From contig CALIJI010000008.1 in assembly GCA_938017895.1 (NCBI GenBank), positions 42,915 through 106,914 of the forward strand: DNA of 64,000 bases. Direction: 5' to 3'. How positions within the stretch are numbered: position 1 is the stretch's first letter; each line of letters starts with the position of its first letter. Below the pieces are notes generated by a model, which searched no databases, was not told the origin of the DNA, and was given only the letters and a program-made list of their open reading frames with translations. Positions 35,362 to 43,199 of this stretch are shown in pieces. The position numbers and the translations under genes were made by a program. The stretch is from an uncultured bacterium. Lineage in GTDB: Bacteria > Patescibacteriota > Saccharimonadia > Saccharimonadales > Saccharimonadaceae.

Positions 35362-37032
35362 ATGAGTAAAGATATTGAAATCCCGCAGGGTAAAAGAACA
35401 AAATTTTATCGATTTTTTGAAATTTTGCCTGCTTTTTTAAGTTATGGTGCAATTATTCTAATGATTGTGCTGTCGATAATATCTCCATTTTGGGCATCTG
35501 TTTATTTAGTTTTTATTATTTCAACTCTTTTAGTTAAGGCTGTGGGAGTAGCTTATCGAACTTTTGGTGGATATCGTAAAATGAATCAAGCTCTAAAAGT
35601 TGATTGGGAGAACCGACTAACTCAATTAGAGAATCCACACGAGAGCTATTGTCGTGTTAAGGATTACTCTCAAAAAGATAGTAGTCGGAGCTTTGACTTT
35701 AAAAAACATTGCGAGAATTTGCGGCGTATTTCTGCTGAGGATAATTTTTTAAAGCCATCTCGAGTAATTAACGCTGTAATTGTAGCGGCCTATAATGAAC
35801 CTTACGAAGTAATCCAGCCAACAATTGAATCTTTAAAAAATACTAAATACCCGAAAGAGAATTTAGTAGTTTTTTTAGCTTACGAGGAGCGTGGCGGTAA
35901 AGATATCGAAGAGACTGCTTATAGGTTAAAGGCTGAATTCTCGCATATTTTTAAGGATTTTGAAATTGTAAAACATCCAAAAGATCTTCCTAATGAAGTC
36001 ATCGGTAAAGGTGGTAATATAACTTTTGCTGGTCGAGCTCTAAAAAAATACTGTGAAAAAAATAAAATTCCATTTGAAAATGTTCTTGTAACCACTCTCG
36101 ATTGCGATAACAAGCCGCATCCGCAATATTTCGCCTCGGCTACTTATGAGTTTGTTGTGCGTCCAGATCGTAAGCACTATTCCTATCAGCCTATTTCATT
36201 GTTTTTTAATAATATTTGGGACGCGCCGGCACCAATGCGAGTGCTTGCTACTGGAAATTCATTTTGGAATCTTGTTGTCTCAATGCGGCCGCATCGATTA
36301 CGTAATTTTGCCTCACATGCCCAACCTCTTGATGCGTTAATCGAAATGGATTTTTGGAGCGTGCGGACAATTGTTGAAGATGGTCATCAATTCTGGCGAA
36401 GCTATTTTCATTTTGATGGGGAGTATACAGTAGTGCCAATTATGGTGCCAATCTATCAAGATGCTGTTTTGAGTGAAACTTTAAAGAAAACTCTTAAAGC
36501 TCAATTTATTCAGCTTCGTCGCTGGATGTATGGCGCAAGTGATGTGCCTTATGTCGCTCAGAATATTTTTACTAAAAAACGTACGGTTCCGTTTTGGGAT
36601 GCTTTGGCTAAATTTTGGGTTCTTTTGGAGGGACACGTTGCAATGGTCTATCAATCACCGCTAGCTGCTTTTGGCGGGTGGATTCCACTTATTTTAAATA
36701 ACCATGCTTCGCGTAGTTTAGTTGCACACCAGCTTCCAACTACTGTTAGCGTCCTTCAGCAATTTGCGGCGATTGGTATTTTTATAACAATTTTTGTAAG
36801 TCTAAAAATGTTGCCGCCTAAACCGGAACGCTATAAACGACGAAGGACTTTATGGATGATTTTGCAGTGGTTCTTGATGCCGGTAACCTCTATTTGCTAC
36901 GGTTCGGCTGCAGCAGTTTATTCGCAAACTCGGCTTGCGCTTGGTAAATATCTTGATAAATTTGATGTCACGCAAAAAGGCACGATAGCAGATATTGATC
37001 GTGCTAAAGCTAAAAAGAAAAATACAAAATAA
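35362..37032 (+). CDS. Membrane-embedded family 2 glycosyltransferase
   Basis: 556 residues. Two N-terminal membrane helices, a GT-A domain with VIVAAYNEPYEVIQPTIESL, TTLDCDNKPHPQYFA (DxD-like), a VEDGHQFWR acceptor motif, and QLRRWMYGASD (Q/R-xxRW motif of processive GT2 enzymes). Then three or more C-terminal helices. This resembles cellulose/hyaluronan synthase-type enzymes that push the polymer through their own channel. The sugar is unknown. A surface polysaccharide or glycolipid is likely. Confidence 0.8.
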   Translation: MSKDIEIPQGKRTKFYRFFEILPAFLSYGAIILMIVLSIISPFWASVYLVFIISTLLVKAVGVAYRTFGGYRKMNQALKVDWENRLTQLENPHESYCRVKDYSQKDSSRSFDFKKHCENLRRISAEDNFLKPSRVINAVIVAAYNEPYEVIQPTIESLKNTKYPKENLVVFLAYEERGGKDIEETAYRLKAEFSHIFKDFEIVKHPKDLPNEVIGKGGNITFAGRALKKYCEKNKIPFENVLVTTLDCDNKPHPQYFASATYEFVVRPDRKHYSYQPISLFFNNIWDAPAPMRVLATGNSFWNLVVSMRPHRLRNFASHAQPLDALIEMDFWSVRTIVEDGHQFWRSYFHFDGEYTVVPIMVPIYQDAVLSETLKKTLKAQFIQLRRWMYGASDVPYVAQNIFTKKRTVPFWDALAKFWVLLEGHVAMVYQSPLAAFGGWIPLILNNHASRSLVAHQLPTTVSVLQQFAAIGIFITIFVSLKMLPPKPERYKRRRTLWMILQWFLMPVTSICYGSAAAVYSQTRLALGKYLDKFDVTQKGTIADIDRAKAKKKNTK

Positions 37033-37050
37033 AAATATTATAACTACGAT

Positions 37051-37078
37051 AATCCGTCTGGCGAAGACGGATTTTTTG
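37051..37078 (+). terminator. Terminator after the glycosyltransferase gene
   Basis: AATCCGTC, a 7-nt loop, GACGGATT, then TTTTTG. Confidence 0.88.
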
Positions 37079-37323
37079 TGTCGAATGGAGCTTAGCTATT
37101 TAAGGTTAGGTCTTTTTAAATAATTAGAATTTTGTTCGCTTTTCGGTATATTTTCAGATCTATGGCATAAAATACTAAACCTATTTTGTCAAGCGAACGC
37201 TAAAATATTATTTCACGAAAAATATATCATGGAATGAATTGATGTCAGTAGATGTAAAAAATATTTTTGTGGAAAAGTTTAGGCAAATGTGGAAAAAGAG
37301 GGTGAGTATGGTATAATGGAGTT
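37079..37323. other. Intergenic AT-rich region upstream of the structured RNA
   Basis: No gene seen. It holds an 8-bp inverted repeat (GTTCGCTT 37134-37141 and AAGCGAAC 37191-37198, 50 nt apart) and two direct repeats TGTGGAAAA (37268-37276 and 37288-37296) 20 nt apart. The second repeat overlaps the -35 position of the promoter at 37312-37317. The repeats could be an operator. Confidence 0.5.
37312..37317 (+). promoter_or_regulatory. -10 element of the structured RNA/attenuator
   Basis: A perfect TATAAT. Six nt later, at 37324, begins the left arm of the long inverted repeat, so the predicted transcript begins exactly with the closing stem. Confidence 0.7.
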
Positions 37324-37476
37324 GTCTATAAAATTTAAAATAATGTATTTTCGGAAAGCTTTTTTCGATTTTCTGAATCTCGTGGATAGAACACCTAACT
37401 TAGGGAAAATTTCATGAGATTCGTTTTTTCGAAGATACATTAAATTTTATAGACACCCTGAGTTGGGTGTTTTATT
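37324..37476 (+). ncRNA. Candidate structured RNA (rod-like, 6S-like or attenuator) with terminator
   Basis: The first 15 nt (GTCTATAAAATTTAA, 37324-37338) pair perfectly with 37440-37454. After a 5-nt bulge a second 10-bp stem pairs 37344-37353 with 37430-37439. An internal loop with T-rich sides follows. A 10-bp apical stem pairs GAATCTCGTG (37375-37384) with CATGAGATTC (37413-37422), and its loop holds CCTAACTTAGG. A terminator (ACACCC/GGGTGT, 37453-37470, then TTTTATTTTA) follows at once. The rod with a central bubble resembles 6S RNA in general layout. It may instead be a leader attenuator for the methyltransferase gene 50 nt downstream. No Rfam family is confirmed. Confidence 0.6.
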
Positions 37477-37480
37477 TTAT
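37453..37480 (+). terminator. Terminator of the structured RNA
   Basis: ACACCC, loop TGAGTT, GGGTGT, then TTTTATTTTATT. The loop is complementary to the apical loop of the preceding RNA. Confidence 0.8.
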
Positions 37481-37498
37481 TTAATGTATCTTTATCGC

Positions 37499-37517
37499 TT
37501 TCCATTATAAGGAAAGG
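37499..37517 (+). promoter_or_regulatory. Hairpin masking the methyltransferase ribosome binding site
   Basis: CTTTCC, a 7-nt loop and GGAAAG form a 6-bp stem whose right arm is part of the AAGGAAAGG ribosome binding site before the GTG at 37524. Confidence 0.5.
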
Positions 37518-37523
37518 ATTTTC

Positions 37524-38537
37524 GTGGCGAATAAAAATTTACATAACGCCAAAGAGTCAAAAAATGATGAATTTTACACACAACTCGAAGATATAGAAAA
37601 GGAACTTTCACATTACCGCCAGCATTTTGAAGGTAAGGTAGTTTTCTGCAACTGTGATGACCCTTACGAAAGCAACTTTTTCAAGTATTTTGTGTTAAAT
37701 TTCAACACTTTAAAGCTCAAAAAACTGATTGCCACCAGCTATATTGCTTCGCCTGTAGCTTTTAAAGAATTACCAGCTAAAAAGGGAAATGCATCTTTTG
37801 AAGATTTACTCAAACCCTATAAAATTGAAATTGATGAAGTTTATGACCAAAATAATGACGGTGCGATTAACCTGCAAGATGTAAAAGAGATTTTAGAAAA
37901 AGCCGAAAAAGGTGGCAAAATGACCAAACTCATTGGCGATGGCGATTTTCGAAGTAGCGAGAGTAAAGAATTGCTCAAGCAGGCTGATATTGTAGTAACC
38001 AACCCGCCGTTTTCGCTGTTTCGTGAATATGTGGCACAATTGATTGAATTTGATAAAAAGTTTTTAATAATTGGAAGTAATAACGCCATTACTTACAAAG
38101 AAATTTTTCCTTTAATAAGAGATAAAAAACTGTGGCTTGGATATAATAAAGTTAAAGAATTCATTCAAAGAAACGGAGAAATTAAAAAATTTGGAAATAT
38201 TGGTTGGTATACAAACTTAGACATCAAAAAACGCCACGAAGAGATAGTTTTAGTGAAGAAATACAATCCGCTCGATTACCCAAAATATGACAATTACGAT
38301 GCGATTGAAGTTTCGAAAGTTAAAGATATCCCCAAAGATTATGACGGCGTGATGGGCGTACCGATAACTTTTCTCGATAAGTTTAATCCTGAACAATTTG
38401 AGATTTTAGATTTAAATCCTCATTTCTTCTCTGTGGTGGAGAAGGGATTACCAAAACCTAAGCAGTTGAAATTCTCCGATGGAAGAAAAGACCCGTATGC
38501 AAGAATTTTAATCAAAAACAAGAAAGTAGAAAGGTAA
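37524..38537 (+). CDS. EcoRI-family adenine-specific DNA methyltransferase
   Basis: 337 residues from GTG 37524 behind AAGGAAAGG. Methylates adenine N6, using S-adenosylmethionine. Seen: an N-terminal HNAKESKNDEFYTQLEDIEKEL and VVFCNCDDPYESNFFKYF typical of the EcoRI_methylase family, the GDGDFRSSE region, and the catalytic NPPF in IVVTNPPFSLFREYV. The C-terminal half has the usual KKYNPLDYPKYDNYDAIEV and GVMGVPITFLDKFNPEQFEI. The recognition site cannot be read; GAATTC is not avoided in this window. It is the first gene of a two-gene cassette; the partner starts 4 nt after its stop. Confidence 0.9.
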   Translation: MANKNLHNAKESKNDEFYTQLEDIEKELSHYRQHFEGKVVFCNCDDPYESNFFKYFVLNFNTLKLKKLIATSYIASPVAFKELPAKKGNASFEDLLKPYKIEIDEVYDQNNDGAINLQDVKEILEKAEKGGKMTKLIGDGDFRSSESKELLKQADIVVTNPPFSLFREYVAQLIEFDKKFLIIGSNNAITYKEIFPLIRDKKLWLGYNKVKEFIQRNGEIKKFGNIGWYTNLDIKKRHEEIVLVKKYNPLDYPKYDNYDAIEVSKVKDIPKDYDGVMGVPITFLDKFNPEQFEILDLNPHFFSVVEKGLPKPKQLKFSDGRKDPYARILIKNKKVER

Positions 38538-38541
38538 AGTG

Positions 38542-39630
38542 ATGAAAATTGAACTACACAAAATTAAGGTAAAAGAGCTATTCACTGGTTTCGAAAATGA
38601 TGAAGAAGCTGGTGTGGTGGGTTTTGGCGGTGAGTTGAATATTCGCCCGCCGTATCAGCGAGAGTTTGTTTATAAAGATGAGCAACAGCGAGAGGTGATT
38701 CGCACGATTCGAAAAGGGTTTCCACTCAATATTATGTATTGGTCAAAGAACAGCGACGGCACTTTTGAACTTTTAGATGGGCAACAGCGCACGATGTCAA
38801 TTTGTAAATATTTGAACGGAGATTTTAGTGTTGATGGTGCTTACTTTAATAATTTAACCCGTGAAGAACGAGAGCAAATTGAAGAATACGAACTGATGAT
38901 CTATTTTTGCGAAGGCGAAACACGCGAAAAGCTGGATTGGTTTAGAATTGTGAACATTGCGGGCGAAGAACTAACGCCGCAAGAGTTGAGAAATTCAGTT
39001 TATACTGGTAGCTGGTTAGTTGATGCTAAACGATATTTTAGTAAAAGTGGTTGCCCTGCACAAGATGGTTATAATAATTATTTAAACAAGAGTTATATTC
39101 GCCAAGAGGTTCTGGAGACGGTTTTGAAGTGGATTTCTGGCGGAAATATCGAGAATTATATGGGAATCCGCCAGCACGACGCAAATGCAAAAGATCTTTG
39201 GCGATATTTTGAGGATGTTATGGAATGGGTACAGGGAGTTTTTCCTAAATATCGCAAAGAAATGAAAGGTTTGCCGTGGGGTGAATTTTATAATGATTTC
39301 AAAGATCAAGGCTTCGAAAAGATTGGTGAAGAAAACGAACGTCGGATTTCGGAACTTTATAAAGATAATGAAGTTACCAAGAAAAGTGGAATTTATCAGT
39401 ATATTTTAACGGATAACGAGAAATATTTGAGCTTGCGATCTTTTGATGATGATATTAAAAGTCAAGTTTATGAGCGACAAAATGGAATTTGCCCAATGTG
39501 CCATGAACATTATGCAATTGACGAAATGCAAGCTGACCACATTATACCTTGGAGTAAGGGTGGGAAAACTGTGCTAGAAAACTGCCAGATGCTTTGTTCG
39601 AAAGATAATAACGAAAAAAGTAATAAATAA
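38542..39630 (+). CDS. DUF262 (GmrSD-type) domain fused to HNH endonuclease
   Basis: 362 residues from ATG 38542. The N-terminal DUF262/ParB-like NTPase domain has NIRPPYQREFVYKDEQQREV and the hallmark LLDGQQRTMSICKYL. A helical middle region follows. The C-terminal HNH nuclease has CPMCHEHY, then DHIIPWSKGGKTVLENCQML and CSKDNNEKSN. In GmrSD type IV systems DUF262 binds NTP and drives cleavage of modified DNA, there by a DUF1524 partner. Here the nuclease is an HNH in the same chain and a methyltransferase sits next to it, so it is likely the restriction part of an unusual restriction-modification pair. All HNH residues look intact. Confidence 0.88.
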   Translation: MKIELHKIKVKELFTGFENDEEAGVVGFGGELNIRPPYQREFVYKDEQQREVIRTIRKGFPLNIMYWSKNSDGTFELLDGQQRTMSICKYLNGDFSVDGAYFNNLTREEREQIEEYELMIYFCEGETREKLDWFRIVNIAGEELTPQELRNSVYTGSWLVDAKRYFSKSGCPAQDGYNNYLNKSYIRQEVLETVLKWISGGNIENYMGIRQHDANAKDLWRYFEDVMEWVQGVFPKYRKEMKGLPWGEFYNDFKDQGFEKIGEENERRISELYKDNEVTKKSGIYQYILTDNEKYLSLRSFDDDIKSQVYERQNGICPMCHEHYAIDEMQADHIIPWSKGGKTVLENCQMLCSKDNNEKSNK

Positions 39631-39644
39631 GCTTAAAAAAATAA

Positions 39645-39680
39645 AAAACTGCGACATATAAATTCGCGGTTTTATTTTTC
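39645..39680. terminator. Terminator between the nuclease gene and tRNA-Val
   Basis: AAAACTGCGA, a 9-nt loop and TCGCGGTTTT, with A and T runs on the two sides. It can end both the nuclease mRNA and tRNA-Val. Confidence 0.8.
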
Positions 39681-39685
39681 AAATT

Positions 39686-39762
39686 TGGTGGGCGATAGAG
39701 GACTCGAACCTCTGACTTTCACAACGTCAATGTGACGCTCTAGCCAACTGAGCTAATCGCCC
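39686..39762 (-). tRNA. tRNA-Val (anticodon GAC)
   Basis: On the minus strand the acceptor arms GGGCGAT and ATCGCCC pair perfectly, the discriminator is A and CCA is encoded. The anticodon stem TCACA/TGTGA holds TTGACGT. Its 3' end faces the methyltransferase/nuclease island. Confidence 0.95.
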
Positions 39763-39851
39763 GATACTCTCATTTTAACAAAACTTGCGGAAAAAGTCTA
39801 GCAGTGGTAAAATAAAAAGAGTTAATTTTATTATTTCGGAAGGGATTTTAA

Positions 39852-41669
39852 GTGGAAAAAACAGAAAAATTAGCTCGAATGCGTCATAGCCTTGCTCACA
39901 TTATGGCGGCGGCAGTTCAACGAATTTATCCAGATGCAAAATTTGGCGTTGGTCCAGCAATTAACGACGGTTTTTATTATGATATTGATTTAGGCGAAAA
40001 TAAAATTTCAGAGAAAAATTTTAGTAAAATTGAAAAAGCTATGCGGCGAATTATTGCTGAAAAACAAGATTTTGTGCGAAGCGAAGTTTTGATCGAAGAA
40101 GCAATTGAATGGGCAAAAGAAACTAATCAACCGTATAAATTAGAGCTTTTGAATGATTTGAAAAAGGCTGGTACAACTGACGCAAAAATTCTCGCTGAAG
40201 GGGATTTTGAGCTTGGTAATGGTGCGGAAACTGTTAGTTTCTATACTAATGGAAATTATAAAGATTTGTGCCGAGGACCACACCTTTCGAACACTGGCGA
40301 AGTTGGCGCTTTTAAATTGATGCGCGTTGCTGGTGCTTATTGGCGCGGTGATGAAAAAAATCCACAAATGCAGCGTCTTTATGGTGTAGCTTTCGAAACT
40401 CAAGAGGAGCTTGATGAATATCTTGAACGAATGGAAGAAGCTAAAAAACGCGACCACCGCAAACTTGGTAAAGAGCTGGATTTATATACTGTTTCTCCAC
40501 TTGTTGGCATTGGTTTGCCACTTTTTACGCCGCGTGGAACAATTTTGCGTGATGTTTTAGCTAATTATTCAAATCAATTACGTCAAAAATATGGTTTCGA
40601 AAAAGTTTGGACTCCGCATATTACTAAAAAAGATTTATACGAAAAATCTGGACACTGGGCTAAATTTGGTGAAGAGCTTTTCTTGGTGAAATCTCAGGTC
40701 ACTGGCGGTCAATTCGCATTAAAACCAATGAACTGCCCACATCATACACAGATTTTTGCTTCAAATCCAAGAAGCTATAAAGATTTACCAATTCGCTATC
40801 TTGAAACTACAACAGATTATCGTGATGAGCAGACTGGTGAGCTCGGTGGTTTGAATCGCGTTCGCTCTTTAACGCAAGACGATTCGCATATTTTTTGCCG
40901 AACTGATCAAATTGAGGGTGAAATTCAAAATCTGTTAGCCGCTGCTCATGAGCTTTATTCTGGAATTGGAATGAAACTTCGCGTACGTTTGAGCTATCGT
41001 GATGATTCTGATAGTTATCTGGGTGATTTGGCAGTTTGGGAAAGTGCGCAAAATCAGCTTAAAAAAGCAGTAATTTCGAATAACTTAGATTATTTTGAAG
41101 AAGAAGGTGAAGCCGCATTTTATGGTCCAAAAATTGATTTTATGGCTACAGATGCGATTGGTCGTGAACATCAAGTGGCAACGGTTCAGCTTGATTTTGT
41201 TCAGCCTGAACGATTTGAACTTTCGTATAAAAACTCCGAAGGTCAAGATGAACGACCAGTAATGATTCACTGCGCTTTGCTTGGTTCGATTGAGCGATTT
41301 ATGAGTGTTTATATTGAGCATAAAGCTGGCTGGTTTGATTTTTGGGCAGCTCCAGAACAGGTTCGAATTTTAACAATTAACGATACTTTAAATGATTACG
41401 TTGAAGAAATTTCAAAAATTCTTTCTGAGACTGTGCTTGATTTGCCAGTTAAATTCAATGAAATTCGTTATTCTGTTGATGAGCGAAATGAATCTTTGGG
41501 CAAAAAGATTCGTGAGGCAACTGCAATGAAAATTCCAGTTCAGCTGATTGTTGGCCCCAAAGATAAAGAAAATAATGAAGTTAGTGTTCGCTTTCGAAAA
41601 GACGGTCAATTTATTGAAGAAAAAATTCCACTATCGCATATTTCAGAATTTATTAAAAGTCTAAAATAA
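39852..41669 (+). CDS. thrS: Threonyl-tRNA synthetase lacking the TGS domain
   Basis: 605 residues from GTG 39852, behind GGAAGGGA; an in-frame stop directly upstream forbids a longer start. Class II synthetase. It begins at the editing domain (ARMRHSLAHIMAAAVQRIYP) and lacks the N-terminal TGS domain of about 60 residues found in E. coli. The editing-domain HxxxH, zinc site (MNCPHHTQIF, later MIHCALLGSIERF), motif 2 (RYLETTTDYRDEQTGEL) and anticodon-binding domain (PVQLIVGPKDKENNEVSVR) are present. The last base of the stop is the first of the miaA ATG. Confidence 0.96.
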   Translation: MEKTEKLARMRHSLAHIMAAAVQRIYPDAKFGVGPAINDGFYYDIDLGENKISEKNFSKIEKAMRRIIAEKQDFVRSEVLIEEAIEWAKETNQPYKLELLNDLKKAGTTDAKILAEGDFELGNGAETVSFYTNGNYKDLCRGPHLSNTGEVGAFKLMRVAGAYWRGDEKNPQMQRLYGVAFETQEELDEYLERMEEAKKRDHRKLGKELDLYTVSPLVGIGLPLFTPRGTILRDVLANYSNQLRQKYGFEKVWTPHITKKDLYEKSGHWAKFGEELFLVKSQVTGGQFALKPMNCPHHTQIFASNPRSYKDLPIRYLETTTDYRDEQTGELGGLNRVRSLTQDDSHIFCRTDQIEGEIQNLLAAAHELYSGIGMKLRVRLSYRDDSDSYLGDLAVWESAQNQLKKAVISNNLDYFEEEGEAAFYGPKIDFMATDAIGREHQVATVQLDFVQPERFELSYKNSEGQDERPVMIHCALLGSIERFMSVYIEHKAGWFDFWAAPEQVRILTINDTLNDYVEEISKILSETVLDLPVKFNEIRYSVDERNESLGKKIREATAMKIPVQLIVGPKDKENNEVSVRFRKDGQFIEEKIPLSHISEFIKSLK

Positions 41670-42541
41670 TGAAAAAAACTGTAGTCATAATTACAGGCCC
41701 AACGGCGAGTGGAAAAACAGGCTTAGCTATTAAATTAGCTAAACTTTTTGATGGTGAAATTATCTCGGCTGATTCGCGAGCTATTTATAAAGATATTGAT
41801 ATTGCTTCTGCGAAACCAACAATTAAGGAACGAGAAGGTGTTGTTCACTGGGGCTTTGATTTAGTTGAGCCTGGAGAGCGTTTTACTGCGGCAGATTTCA
41901 AGGAATATGCTTATGAAAAAATTGATGATATTTTAGATCGTGGTAAAATCCCATTTTTAGTAGGCGGGACTGGTCTTTATATTGACTCAGTAATTCATGA
42001 TTATGAATTTGGCGGTTGGGTTAATGAAAAAATTAGAAATGATCTAAATAAAAAATCAATCGAGGAACTTCAAGATTATATTTTTCGCCATAAAATTCGA
42101 CCTCCAGAAAATTATCAAAATAAACGGTATTTAGTAAGATCTATAGAAAAAAGTAAGACTGAAAAGAGTAGAAGGTGTGTAAAAAACAACAACTATAATT
42201 TTATTGTTGTTGGTATTGCAACAGACAGAAATGAACTTCGAAAAAGAATTTTTGAGCGAAATGAACAATTTTTTAGTACAGGTATAATAGCAGAGGCTAA
42301 AAATATTGCGCAAAAATATGGTTGGGAATCAGAAGCGATGACTACCAATGCTTATCCACTAATTCGGGAGTATTTAGCCGGAGAATTGACGAAAAGCAAG
42401 CTCATCGAAAAAATGTCAACTAGAGATTGGAAGCTTGCAAAGCGACAGATTACATTTATGAAGCGAAATAAGATTATTAAATGGCTTTCATTGTTGGATG
42501 CGGATATATTTTTAAGAGCGGAGTTGAGTAAAAAACTTTAG
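41669..42541 (+). CDS. miaA: tRNA dimethylallyltransferase
   Basis: 290 residues, slightly short. It adds an isopentenyl group to A37 of tRNAs reading UNN codons. Seen: Walker A IITGPTASGKTGLAIKLA, ISADSRAIYKDIDIASAKP, FLVGGTGLYIDSVI and the C-terminal KRQITFMKR-type segment. It overlaps thrS by one base (TAATG). The isoprenoid donor must come from elsewhere; no isoprenoid genes are in this window. Confidence 0.95.
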   Translation: MKKTVVIITGPTASGKTGLAIKLAKLFDGEIISADSRAIYKDIDIASAKPTIKEREGVVHWGFDLVEPGERFTAADFKEYAYEKIDDILDRGKIPFLVGGTGLYIDSVIHDYEFGGWVNEKIRNDLNKKSIEELQDYIFRHKIRPPENYQNKRYLVRSIEKSKTEKSRRCVKNNNYNFIVVGIATDRNELRKRIFERNEQFFSTGIIAEAKNIAQKYGWESEAMTTNAYPLIREYLAGELTKSKLIEKMSTRDWKLAKRQITFMKRNKIIKWLSLLDADIFLRAELSKKL

Positions 42542-42584
42542 TAAAAATAGTGTTTTATTCAGAGGAGTGTGGTAAAATAAAACT

Positions 42585-43199
42585 ATGGATAAAAGTATAG
42601 AAGCTTTATTTGGATCAAAAACTCGAGTTAAACTTTTAAACTTGTTTTTAAATAATCCAGAAAAAACTTTTTACGTTCGAGAAATAACAAGATTAATTGA
42701 TGAACAAGTTAACTCAGTCCGCAGAGAATTAAAAAACCTAGAAGATATAAAGGCTGTGAATAGTGCAACAGAAGATAGAAAGTTATTTTATGGCATAAAT
42801 CAGAGATTTAAATACTATATTCCCCTTAGAGCTATTTTTGCTGGAATTGATGTAGATGAAGAATCTATAATAAAGGAAAAAGAACAAGGTTGGAGGTATG
42901 ATACATCTGATATTGATAAGGACTTGGGTATTTTGATTATATCTGGTGTATTAGTTAAAGGATCCGAGTCTGATATTGATATGATTCTTGTGGGCAATAA
43001 TTCGAAAAAGCAGCTTTCAGACTGGGCTAAGAATATAGAAAAACAAGAAGGCCGTGATTTAAACTATGTTATTCTATCTATGGAAGAATTTTACTATAGG
43101 TACACATCGAGTGACGTGTTTATTAATGGTATATTTCAGAATGAACATAGAATAATAGTAGATAGAGAAGGTATTTTGAAGAATAAGGAGAGAAGATAA
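42585..43199 (+). CDS. Winged-helix protein with nucleotidyltransferase-like domain
   Basis: 204 residues. The N-terminal winged helix (ALFGSKTRVKLLNLFLNNP, then FYVREITRLIDEQVNSVRREL) reads like an ArsR/MarR-type regulator. The C-terminal half has LIISGVLVKGSESDIDMILVG, which looks like the GSxxxG...DxD core of MNT-type nucleotidyltransferases, although the first motif is altered. TAAAAT (42573-42578) ends 6 nt before the ATG, so it is predicted to be leaderless. The stop is immediately followed by the next gene's ATG. No target is known. Confidence 0.65.
   Translation: MDKSIEALFGSKTRVKLLNLFLNNPEKTFYVREITRLIDEQVNSVRRELKNLEDIKAVNSATEDRKLFYGINQRFKYYIPLRAIFAGIDVDEESIIKEKEQGWRYDTSDIDKDLGILIISGVLVKGSESDIDMILVGNNSKKQLSDWAKNIEKQEGRDLNYVILSMEEFYYRYTSSDVFINGIFQNEHRIIVDREGILKNKERR

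Noticed and set aside
37260..37300. Replication origin suggested by two DnaA-box-like 9-mers
   Set aside because: Only two near-consensus sites, no dnaA or dnaN gene, no AT-rich unwinding array. A promoter operator is a simpler reading.
37324..37454. Retron-type msr/msd RNA or MITE because of the long terminal inverted repeat
   Set aside because: There is no reverse transcriptase nearby, no target-site duplication at the ends, and a promoter and terminator are placed exactly for a transcribed RNA.
37524..39630. GAATTC as the target of the methyltransferase
   Set aside because: At least a dozen GAATTC sites are scattered through the window, so there is no avoidance; family membership alone does not fix specificity.
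39686..39762. tRNA-Val as attachment site of an integrated element
   Set aside because: I found no direct repeat of the tRNA 3' end at the other side of the methyltransferase/nuclease genes and no integrase in the island.
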